From assembly GCA_020426325.1 (NCBI GenBank), contig JAGQQG010000027.1, forward strand, positions 1 to 64,000: DNA of 64,000 nt, written 5' to 3'. The notes beneath the pieces are model-generated. The model worked only from the letters and a program-made list of their open reading frames with translations. It did no database searches and was not told the origin of the DNA. A program made the position numbers and the translations under genes. This stretch comes from Planctomycetaceae bacterium (GTDB taxonomy: Bacteria > Planctomycetota > Planctomycetia > Planctomycetales > Planctomycetaceae). The first letter of the stretch is position 1, and the number at the start of each line of letters is the position of its first letter. Positions 1 through 8,200 of this stretch are shown here, piece after piece.

Positions 1-912
1 GACCGGGCCAATCCTCTCACAGCCCGTGTGGTCGTCAACCGTTTCTGGGAGCACCTGTTCGGCATCGGCATCGTCGAAACGAGCGAGGACTTCGGCTCGC
101 AAGGGGAGCCGCCGTCGCATCAGGAGTTGCTTGACCATCTGGCCGTTGAACTCATGAAGCACGACTGGGACACCAAGTGGCTGCTGCGCGAGATTGTCAC
201 AAGCGCGACGTATCGCCAGTCGTCTCGCACGTCGCCCGAGTTAGCAGAGCGTGATCCCCGCAATCGTCTGCTGGCTCGCGGCCCCCGCTTTCGGCTGCCG
301 GCTGAGATTATCCGCGATCAGGCTCTCGCTGTGAGCGGCCAGCTCTCCGACAAGATGCTCGGTCCGTCGGTCCAGCCTTATCAACCCAAGCTCGGCCTGC
401 GGGCAGCCTTTGGCGGATCGACCGACTGGGACACGAGTCCCGGCGAGGATGCGTACCGTCGCGGCCTGTACACCAAGTGGCGACGCACGGCTCCCTATCC
501 CTCGATGGTGACCTTCGACGCCCCCAGCCGCGAATTCTGCACAATTCGCCGCACGCGAACAAACACTCCCCTGCAAGCCCTCGTGACGCTCAACGACCCG
601 GTCTTCATCCAGGCTGCCCAGGCACTCGCCCGCCGCGTGCTCCACGAGATTGATGCCGACGAATCGGCCCGTATCGAATGGCTGTTCCGCACCATCCTCA
701 CTCGCCCCCCATCGAACGAAGAATTCAACCGACTCCAACGAACCCTGACCGCAGCGAAATTACATTTTGAAGCAGACCCCGAAGCCGCTGGGCCCATGGC
801 CACCGACCCCATCGGACCTGTGCCCGATTGCACCGATACTGTCAACCTCGCCGCATGGACTGTGCTCGCCAACGTGATCTTGAATCTTGATGAGACGTTG
901 GCACGACCATAG
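1..912 (+). CDS. PSD1-type protein, DUF1553 C-terminal part (5' truncated)
   Basis: The reading frame is open from base 1, so only the last 303 residues of a longer protein are present. The motif [13 protein letters not shown] at residues 5-17, the following [13 protein letters not shown] segment and [14 protein letters not shown] near residue 190 are hallmarks of DUF1553, the C-terminal domain of planctomycete proteins that normally begin with a signal peptide, a PSD1 cytochrome c and DUF1549. Such proteins are exported and usually sit directly before a DUF1501 gene; here the DUF1501 gene lies 1.1 kb downstream, after an unrelated gene. The substrate is unknown; a role in polysaccharide breakdown is often suggested. 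The family is certain, the function is not. Confidence 0.93.
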   Translation, partial: DRANPLTARVVVNRFWEHLFGIGIVETSEDFGSQGEPPSHQELLDHLAVELMKHDWDTKWLLREIVTSATYRQSSRTSPELAERDPRNRLLARGPRFRLPAEIIRDQALAVSGQLSDKMLGPSVQPYQPKLGLRAAFGGSTDWDTSPGEDAYRRGLYTKWRRTAPYPSMVTFDAPSREFCTIRRTRTNTPLQALVTLNDPVFIQAAQALARRVLHEIDADESARIEWLFRTILTRPPSNEEFNRLQRTLTAAKLHFEADPEAAGPMATDPIGPVPDCTDTVNLAAWTVLANVILNLDETLARP

Positions 913-954
913 GTGGCAACACAGCCGGACGTAACGCTGAGTTGAGGAGATCAA

Positions 955-1752
955 ATGGGAGTAACCCTTGACCTACGCCTGATCGACCATGTGCGAGTGA
1001 CGTCGAAAGATGCGCCTGCTGTCAATCGAGCCGTTCTAGAGAATGACGCCCGGATCCTGTTGGACTACATCGTAGCGATCCCTTTCACTCCGGATCCGGA
1101 TACCATCGCATATCGTCAAGAACGGCTCAAGAAGTTGCAGGACCTGCATGCCCCGGCAGTCATTATCGAAAATGAAGTCACACTACTGAAAAATGCGAAG
1201 GGTGAAGGGTACACATCAGATATCCTTCGCTCCAAAACGCTGGATGAACTTCGAGTGATCCTCGGACAATGGGGTAGATTCCAAGACACTTACAGACTTG
1301 AAACATGGTATGGCCTCGATTGGTTTCTCCAGCCTGCTGAGGGACCCGATGACCTGCTGACGATTCCGATACGCCCTAAGGCCGGAGATCCAATGCAGAC
1401 CCTTCTGGATCAAGCTCTCAAGGGGAGCGAACTCTCACCAGTTGACTGTGAAGGCATGCCCCTCATTCGTACATGTGGTTCAAAGGACGAAGATTGCTTC
1501 GGATACAATCCTCCTGAAAAAGTTGCTGTGATCCACGACAGACTCTCGGCAGTTGACGTTCAGAAATGGGACGATCTCGTTCCACAGCGAATTGAACTCC
1601 ATCAACGGAACTGGAGATATTCCAGTGAGCAGCTTAACAAGCATGTCGAACACGAGTTGGCGTATGCCCGAGAAGGGTTTGAGGTTCTTCTGAAGGCCTA
1701 TGGTGATGCCCGTGATCGAGAGTTTGGGGTCGCTTGTGAGTACAATTTGTGA
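955..1752 (+). CDS. DUF1877-like (YfbM family) protein
   Basis: A 265-residue soluble protein without signal peptide or membrane helix. The start is supported by AGGAG at 945-949, five bases before the ATG. The YGLDWFLQ segment (around residue 120), the acidic LSPVDCEG region and the C-terminal helix with ELAYAREGFEVLLKAY resemble DUF1877, the YfbM family, whose function is unknown. The assignment is by remembered motif pattern and is moderate; the N-terminal 60 residues are less typical. Its base composition looks more AT-rich than its neighbours, and it separates a DUF1553 gene from a DUF1501 gene that are usually adjacent, which suggests later insertion. No other function can be inferred. 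Confidence 0.7.
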   Translation: MGVTLDLRLIDHVRVTSKDAPAVNRAVLENDARILLDYIVAIPFTPDPDTIAYRQERLKKLQDLHAPAVIIENEVTLLKNAKGEGYTSDILRSKTLDELRVILGQWGRFQDTYRLETWYGLDWFLQPAEGPDDLLTIPIRPKAGDPMQTLLDQALKGSELSPVDCEGMPLIRTCGSKDEDCFGYNPPEKVAVIHDRLSAVDVQKWDDLVPQRIELHQRNWRYSSEQLNKHVEHELAYAREGFEVLLKAYGDARDREFGVACEYNL

Positions 1753-1888
1753 GCTTAGGACATGCCCACACCACAAAACCATGATGTCAACGGGTGTCAG
1801 CATTCACGTGGTAACTCCTTGACCAACCGCATCAACCGCACCGACGAGTCAATCAACTGATTTGTAGTCAACTTATCCGATCTTGATG

Positions 1889-1964
1889 ACCGCTGATTTC
1901 ACAGATGACACGGATGTGCGCTGACGTATCGGTTGATATCCGTGAAATCCGTATGATCGGTGGT
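1889..1964. repeat. Imperfect inverted repeat, intergenic
   Basis: Two 27-base arms (1889-1915 and 1938-1964) are inverted relative to each other and agree at 19 of 27 positions, separated by 22 bases. The arms have the ATCCGTG...ATC.GTG...ATC character of a dispersed intergenic repeat that I have seen in many planctomycete and verrucomicrobial genomes; that last point is memory, not something shown here. It ends 42 bases before the DUF1501 start codon. It could fold as an RNA hairpin or be a remnant of a small mobile repeat. Only one copy is visible in this window. Confidence 0.6.
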
Positions 1965-2006
1965 CTATAATCAGTCAAGAGAACGCTGTTCAGGTTCTAG
2001 GCACTC

Positions 2007-3464
2007 ATGAACAATTTCAGTCAACATCCAACAGCCAACTTCACAAGACGGCACTTCTTTGATGAGTGTCAGATGGGTCTGGGGAGTCTCGCGCTTGCGT
2101 CGCTGATGGCCAGGGATGCGGGGGCGGAGATTGCGATTGATCAGCGACAGCCATTGCTCCCTCGGCAGCCGCACTTTGCTGCGAAGGCGAAGAATGTCAT
2201 CTTCCTGCACATGGCCGGGTCGCCGCCGCATCTGGATCTGTTCGACTACAAACCGGAGTTGGCCAGGCGAACGGGCGAACCCTGTCCGGATGAGTTCTAC
2301 GAGGGGAAAGAGTTTGCGTTCACGTCCGAGCGGCCAACGCTGCTGGGCACGCCTCATCAGTTCACCCAGCACGGACAGAGCGGTGCCTGGTTCTCGGACG
2401 CAGTCCCAAAACTGGCGGAGGTGGCCGATGAACTCTGCTTCATCCGGTCGATGTACACCGAGCAGTTCAATCATGCTCCGGCTCAGTTGTTGTTGTATAC
2501 CGGCTCGCCAAGACTCGGCCGACCGTCGATGGGGTCATGGGTGACCTACGGCATCGGCAGCGAGAATGCGGACCTGCCGGGGTTTGTGGTGTTGCTCTCC
2601 GGTGGTCTGAACCCAAGTGCAGGACAGTCGGCCTGGGGCAGTGGCTTCCTGCCGTCGGTCTTTCAGGGGGTGCAGTGCCGCTCCAAGGGAGACCCGGTCC
2701 TGTTCGCTTCCGATCCCAAGGGGATGAGCCGCGAACTGCGGCGAGAAAGCCTCGATGCCATCAATGCACTCAACGAGATTCAGGCAGCCGATCAGGGGAA
2801 CGAAGAGACCGTCACCCGCATCGCGCAGTACGAATTGGCGTTCCGCATGCAGATGAGCGTGCCGAAGGTCATGGACATCTCACAGGAAACGAAGAGCACA
2901 CTCGACCGTTACGGAGCCCAGGTGGGCGAAGCGAGCTTCGGGAACAACTGCCTGCTGGCCCGGCGACTGGTCGAGAGCGGCGTCCGGTATGTCCAACTCT
3001 TCGACTGGGGCTGGGACTTCCACGGCACCGGTCCCAAAGAGGATATTCGCGATGGCCTGACAAACCGCTGCAAGCCGATGGACCAGGCAGTTTCCGCCCT
3101 CATCGCAGACCTGCGACAACGCGGACTGCTTGACGAGACACTTGTCATCTGGAGCGGCGAGTTCGGCCGCACGCCGTTCCGCGAGGGACGGACCGCCAAG
3201 GGAGACATCCTCGGCCGCGATCACTTCCCCGATTGCTACACGATGTTCATGGCGGGTGGCGGCGTGAAGCCGGGGTATCTGTATGGAGCGACTGACGAAC
3301 TGGGATTCTCAATTGCAGAGAATCCCGTCCATGTTCACGACCTGCAAGCGACGATCCTGCATTTGCTGGGCTTCGACCACGAAAAGCTGACCCACTTCTA
3401 CCAGGGCCGCAACTTCCGACTGACCGATGTGCACGGAAGCGTCTTGCGCGATGTGCTGGCTTGA
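2007..3464 (+). CDS. DUF1501 domain protein (exported, sulfatase-like fold)
   Basis: A 485-residue protein with a twin-arginine-like leader (TRRHFF at residues 13-18, then a hydrophobic GLGSLALASLM stretch), so it is probably exported folded. The body matches DUF1501: FLHMAGSPPHLDLFDYKP near residue 65, a GSWVTYGIGSEN segment, LVIWSGEFGRTP near residue 380 and the C-terminal LTHFYQGRNFRLTDVHG. DUF1501 proteins have an alkaline-phosphatase/sulfatase-like fold, are hugely expanded in planctomycetes and pair with PSD1 proteins; their substrates are unknown. The expected partner is the truncated gene at the left edge. A second DUF1501 protein is encoded at 11820-13235. Confidence 0.95.
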   Translation: MNNFSQHPTANFTRRHFFDECQMGLGSLALASLMARDAGAEIAIDQRQPLLPRQPHFAAKAKNVIFLHMAGSPPHLDLFDYKPELARRTGEPCPDEFYEGKEFAFTSERPTLLGTPHQFTQHGQSGAWFSDAVPKLAEVADELCFIRSMYTEQFNHAPAQLLLYTGSPRLGRPSMGSWVTYGIGSENADLPGFVVLLSGGLNPSAGQSAWGSGFLPSVFQGVQCRSKGDPVLFASDPKGMSRELRRESLDAINALNEIQAADQGNEETVTRIAQYELAFRMQMSVPKVMDISQETKSTLDRYGAQVGEASFGNNCLLARRLVESGVRYVQLFDWGWDFHGTGPKEDIRDGLTNRCKPMDQAVSALIADLRQRGLLDETLVIWSGEFGRTPFREGRTAKGDILGRDHFPDCYTMFMAGGGVKPGYLYGATDELGFSIAENPVHVHDLQATILHLLGFDHEKLTHFYQGRNFRLTDVHGSVLRDVLA

Positions 3465-3474
3465 ATTGGCAAGC

Positions 3475-3488
3475 GGGGGGCAACCCCC
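3475..3488 (+). terminator. Candidate intrinsic terminator after DUF1501 gene
   Basis: A five-base-pair G/C stem (GGGGG, GCAA tetraloop, CCCCC) begins ten bases after the DUF1501 stop codon and is followed by TGTTTCATTT, a T-rich but not uniform tail. The position fits termination of the DUF1501 transcript, which converges on csrA. The short stem makes this a moderate call. Confidence 0.45.
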
Positions 3489-3534
3489 TGTTTCATTTAA
3501 TGAAAGCAACAACGAGTCGCACAAACTCGGATCG

Positions 3535-3593
3535 GCCGGTGAGCGTTTCCGACGCCCTCCCCGACGGGGGACTGATGTCCCCCGCTCGCCGGT
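3535..3593. repeat. Nested palindromic intergenic element next to csrA
   Basis: Outer arms at 3535-3545 and 3583-3593 are complementary at 9 of 11 positions. Inside, 3566-3583 is a perfect seven-base-pair hairpin (GGGGGAC, TGAT loop, GTCCCCC), and a competing CCCCG/CGGGG pairing (3559-3570) overlaps it. The element ends three bases before the csrA stop codon on the opposite strand, between two convergent genes. It may act as a bidirectional terminator or be a REP-like dispersed repeat. No second copy is seen in this window. Confidence 0.6.
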
Positions 3594-3596
3594 GAC

Positions 3597-3770
3597 TCAA
3601 ACAGACTTCTCACGTTTGATGGCGTTGTAGATCTCCTCGCGGTGCACGGGCACATCTGCGGGGGCTTGAATGCCGAGGCGGATCTTGTCGCCTCGAATTT
3701 CCACGACCGTGATGACAATGTCATCACCGATCATGATACTTTCTTCGCGTTGTCGAGAGAGAACGAGCAT
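3597..3770 (-). CDS. csrA: CsrA carbon storage regulator, 57 aa
   Basis: A 57-residue protein starting MLVLSRQREESIMIGDD, with the family core VVEIRGDKIRLGIQAP and VPVHREEIYNAI. The start is fixed by homology and by AAGGAG at 3778-3783, seven bases upstream of the ATG. CsrA is a homodimeric RNA-binding protein that binds GGA motifs in 5' leaders and represses or activates translation; the conserved L4 and R44 binding residues are both present. No flagellar gene and no fliW, the usual antagonist, lies in the neighbourhood. It is transcribed toward the DUF1501 gene and ends at a nested palindrome. Confidence 0.97.
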   Translation of the reverse strand: MLVLSRQREESIMIGDDIVITVVEIRGDKIRLGIQAPADVPVHREEIYNAIKREKSV

Positions 3771-4122
3771 GGGTCAACTCCTTTTGTGAGAATCACACGA
3801 GCGCGTGGAGTCGCGTGACTTCAATCCGTTGAGGGGGAAAAAGAGAACCGGACTCCGTCGTCTTGACGGAGTCTCCGGGTCATCTTGACAGGCGATTCAG
3901 AGCAATGTCGGCGTCGTGCCGCGCGGCTGTTCAATCGGCTGTCATCTTTTGGCGGCTGTCTTGTCCGCCGTCAAACTTTCTATCGACCACCCAGATTATC
4001 GATCGTGACTCTCTTGGATTGCGATTCGGTCACGTTGGAGAAACTGTCAGTGAGTTGTGCGCCTGTAACGATTGTGATGATGACGGATGCGATAGCGAGG
4101 CACAGTCTTCATCGGCCAGCGA
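3771..4122. other. Intergenic region between methyltransferase end and csrA
   Basis: No convincing gene was found in these 352 bases. The reading frames present on either strand have no recognisable family or ribosome site. The region holds the csrA ribosome-binding site (3778-3783) and a hairpin at 3851-3873 described separately; it must also contain the csrA promoter, which I could not identify. Confidence 0.6.
3851..3873 (-). terminator. Candidate minus-strand intrinsic terminator
   Basis: A perfect nine-base-pair stem (GACTCCGTC, five-base loop, GACGGAGTC) is followed on the minus strand by CGGTTCTCTTTTT. It lies about 250 bases after the methyltransferase stop and about 80 bases before csrA, so it would stop read-through from the methyltransferase into csrA. 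The T-run begins several bases after the stem, which weakens the call. Confidence 0.5.
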
Positions 4123-5127
4123 TCACCGCTTTCGAGCGACTACGGTGACGGTGGCACCTTGTCGAATCAAAGCTGTGAACACACTCATCACGACCGCAAT
4201 TGGCATCCCGAACAGAAATGCCATGCGAAACAGCCAACGCTGTGGCCGGGAGAAAGGTTTCTCGACCGAACCGGAGCGATGCAGCAAGACATAGAGGCCA
4301 TTGCGAGGGAGCGACGGGACTCGGTTGAGCACGCTTTGCACCCAGCCGAACGGATTCTGTCGGAGTGAAAAGTGATGCTCGGAGGTGCACTTGAAGCCTT
4401 GATTCTCCATCAGCCGGCGCAAGGCGGTGACCGGAAAGTGATAGAGATGACGTGGCGGGTCAAGGTGAAACCATCCGGCTCCGGTCACCCGTGACTGCAG
4501 ACTGGAGAAGTTGGGGACAGCGATCACACATTTGCCACCCGGCTTGAGCAATCGATGGATCTCCTTGATGGTTTCTTGCGGATCAGGCAGATGTTCAAAG
4601 ACGTGCCAGAGGACAATCTGATCGAACGATGCCTCCGGCAGATGGGCATCTGCCAGGCGAGGAGTGATGTGCAGTGTGGCTCTGGGATCGACTCCCAATG
4701 TTGCGGCCTCGCTGACTTCTGTCCCGTGAACCTCAAAACCACGATCAGCAAACGCGCGGAGCATGACGCCGCGCCCGCAGCCCACATCAAGCACACGTGC
4801 CCCTGCCGGCAAGCCCCGTGAGAGAAATCTGGCCTGCCTCGCAGCGACCACTCTCACGAGCGTCTCGACGAGTCCTTCAAACTTTCGCCCCGTGCTGCCG
4901 TAGTAGGAGTCTGGATAAAACCCTCGGATCTCGTCAGGAGACGGCACGGGAGCAAAGCTCCCCAGACCACACTCCTCGCAGACAACGATGCGCGGCTCAA
5001 TCCCTTCAATGGCATAAAGCGGGATCGCGGTCGTGCGGGTGCAGACCGGACAGGCGTCCACTGCCTCGGGTGATGCTCCCTCGACGCTCGTCACCCGAAT
5101 GCTGTACAGCGAAGTTGGCTTGGTCAT
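4123..5127 (-). CDS. Class I SAM-dependent methyltransferase with N-terminal zinc ribbon
   Basis: A 334-residue protein. Four cysteines in two CxxC pairs (C26/C29 and C50/C53) form a probable zinc ribbon. The SAM-binding motif I VLDVGCGRG is at residues 112-120, followed by GTEVSEAA (motif II region), FDQIVLWHVFEHLPDP and LLKPGGKCVIAVPN, typical of Methyltransf_23-like enzymes often found in surface-polysaccharide or lipid loci. A hydrophobic segment near residues 305-325 (LFRMAFLFGMPIAVVMSVFTA) may anchor it to the membrane. The substrate is unknown and the neighbours do not help. The gene lies alone, upstream of csrA on the same strand. Confidence 0.88.
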   Translation of the reverse strand: MTKPTSLYSIRVTSVEGASPEAVDACPVCTRTTAIPLYAIEGIEPRIVVCEECGLGSFAPVPSPDEIRGFYPDSYYGSTGRKFEGLVETLVRVVAARQARFLSRGLPAGARVLDVGCGRGVMLRAFADRGFEVHGTEVSEAATLGVDPRATLHITPRLADAHLPEASFDQIVLWHVFEHLPDPQETIKEIHRLLKPGGKCVIAVPNFSSLQSRVTGAGWFHLDPPRHLYHFPVTALRRLMENQGFKCTSEHHFSLRQNPFGWVQSVLNRVPSLPRNGLYVLLHRSGSVEKPFSRPQRWLFRMAFLFGMPIAVVMSVFTALIRQGATVTVVARKR

Positions 5128-5205
5128 ACAGGAAACGGTAACGAATTAGAGAAAGAAAGCAGTGGCACACCGATGAGGAGATGTGATGAGAGTGACAGTT
5201 GTAAC

Positions 5206-8200
5206 CTACTGTGCACCGGCGACAAAGGCGATCACGTCTGCGAGATCCTGTGGAGTGAGGTCTTTCTCAAGCCCTTCCGGCATGAATGACTTTCCGGTGT
5301 TCTGCATCTCTTCGATATCAATCCGGAGCAGAACGTGCTCCTTCCCACTCGGTTCGACCAGAGTGAGACTGCTCGCTGTCTCGGACTTCAGCAGACCGTT
5401 GACGACACGTCCGTCGCTCGTCACGACCGTAAACCCACGAAACTTATGCTCGACTGCCTGATTGGGGTCCAAAATGGCCGTCAGCAGAGCATCTGCAGAC
5501 TTGTTCTTAAGATTCGCCAGTTGAGGACCGAGGTCGTTGCCGATCCCCGCGTGCTTGTGACAGTTGCTGCACACCTTCTTGAAGATCAGGGCTCCTCGCT
5601 CGACGTTCCCCTCATGGGCGGGCACCTCCTGAAAAGCCGTAATGACCTCTGACCGACGTGAGGATTCCGTGGAGGCGAACAGTTGCTGAGCGGACACAAG
5701 ATTCTCTTGATGTGCAAACGATTGCAGTCGGTTTCGTGTCGCTGCATCGAGTTCTCCGACAGCGACGATTCCACGTTCCAACGTATCCAAAAACTGGCCG
5801 GTCCATTCGCTGCGAGACAACAGCGTACTGACAACTTCACTCCTTACTGCGGGTGTCTGCGCAGCCCAGTCAGCGAGCAACGTGTTCCCGAGACCTTCTG
5901 ACTGACACGCAGCCAAAGCATTGACGGCTGCAATTTGCAGTTCGACGGCAACTCGAGGTGAAATGAGGCTCGCAAGAAACTCAATGTCAGCATCCCGGGA
6001 ATCGGATGCCTGTCCAAGCAGACCAACTGCCGTCACACGCTGATTCACAGGAGCCTGTTCGTCCCCGGCGATCTGACGCGCGGCGTTGAAGAGAGGCCTG
6101 GCCATCACTTCTGTCGTTCGTCCGTCATCCCCCAGGAATTTCGCTCCGTCTGTCCATGTCTCGCCTCGTCGACGGACAGCTTCCATGCAGCTGTTAAGGG
6201 CCAAGAGCTGCCAGGCTTTGATGTCCCCCTCTGATTGTTTGTCGGTGATCATCTTCAGCACACGATACACTCCACCAGTAACATCGTCCCCCAGCGAAGT
6301 CACGACGAGTTCCTGCAGCAGATCCGAGTGATTCGCAAGTTCCCCTTCACTGGCCAGCAAATGCGTCAACAGTGCATCGGCATGCGGAACCGCGGATGAC
6401 AGTACGGCTGCCCGCATCCACGGATCGTCGTCATCGCGCAGAGCCAAGTCGAGCAAGACCTCTGCTGCAAGAGCCTCACGACTCTCTCCGAGCGACAACG
6501 CCAGCTGATATCTCACCTGCAGATCATGATGTTGGCTGAGAGCACACAAGGCTGAAAGAATCTCCGGGTTTTCGATCTGAGATTCGCTGAACCGAATCGC
6601 GACTCGCACGACTTGTGGATCATCGTCAGCCAACAGTGGCACGAGCGTTTCTGGTACGAGTCGATCCAGACCAGCCAGCGTCGACATGGCCTGGACGCGG
6701 ATGTTCGGCTGTGTATGATGCGTGGCCGTCTCAACTAGCGAGGCTGCCACTGATGCATCACCCCGTTCGATCAACAATCGCTGGGCCGTATCTCGTCGCC
6801 AGCCGTTCCCACTTTGAAGTTCATCAACCAGCTCAGCACTTGACTTCCCAGCCAGATTCGGTGTGGGGGAAAATTGCTGATCGTCAGGACGAATGCGGTA
6901 CAGGCGTCCCCTGTCATTCCCTGCGTACAGATCGAGCCTGGCCTGCCAGGACTCAGGAATCCAGCGGGGATGTTCGATCGTTTCCCGGTACATGTCACAC
7001 ACCCACAGGGAGGCATCCGGGCCGCTGCGAACGAAGACCGGACGGAACCAGTTGTCTCGCGAGCTGAGGAACTCGGAGTGTTCCTCACTGACAAGGCGAT
7101 GACTGCGAAACGTCACGCCGTCCGGGTCGAGGATCACACGGCTGACAAGGTTGTGCACCGGTTCACAAATGAGCGCCGCCTCAACGAAGTCTTCACCCAA
7201 AGCAGCATTCCGCACAATCAAAGGAGCACAGGCCGAGGTGAACCGGTTGAGGGTATGCAGGTCATTAAAACGATCGACCGTCCGGCTCGTGGGATACACG
7301 GGGGGAATGCGGGCCGGCTCCGTCACAAACACGCGCGGCTCCGGAGACGGCACGAACGGATTTCGCTGGAGGTAGGGATCTTCGATAGCGTAGTGAAACA
7401 ACGGCTCAGAGTTCGTGTTGCCAAACCAGTTCCCCCAATCGTCTCGACACCGTCCGTATTGGCTTTGACCGCTGAGTGGTTCGATAAGCCCTTTGTCAGG
7501 ATGGATGCGAACGTCACGACCGGTGACATCGGTCACCTTCCCCGTGACGTGTGAGGTGACCTCGCCGTTGTAGGCACCACCCGACAGATACAGCCAACCG
7601 TCGAGGCCGTAAGCGACGCCACTGATGCGGTGCTGCGGATTCCCCTCATAGAAACCGGAGAACAACAGGCGACGTTCGTCAGCCACTCCGTCGCCGTCCG
7701 TATCACGTGCGAACACGATTTCCGGAGCCGCCACGACGACCACGCCGCCACGCCAGGGAAAGATTCCCGAGGGGAACTTCAGTTCGGTGAGAAACAATGT
7801 GGCTTCGTCATATCGCCCGTCGCCATTGGCATCCTTCAACAGTTTGACTCGCCCTCCGGGAGGTGAGTTTTCGGGATGAGCATCGTTGTCCGCGACAGTC
7901 CCTGCTGCACCCGGCTCTCCGCGGGGGTAATCACCCATCTCGACGACCCAGAGGTTTCCGTCTGCTCCCAATGCAAAGTTGACTGGATCCCGAATCAAAG
8001 GCTCAGCAGCAATCAGGTCGACAGTGTATCCATTGGGTACCGTGATCAGACTCAGGCTCGTCTCAGGAGACACCGGGCCGATAGCAGCCTGATTCTCGTA
8101 CAGTTCGTGCAACCTCTTGAGAATGAGATCCTCGGTACCACTCAACCAGCGGCCCGGCAGGTTGTAATAGATCATCGAGTAGTCGACCTCGTAGCCTCCC

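Noticed and set aside
3863-4294. Plus-strand frame of 143 codons
   Set aside because: It overlaps the end of the methyltransferase antisense, has no family and lacks a ribosome site.
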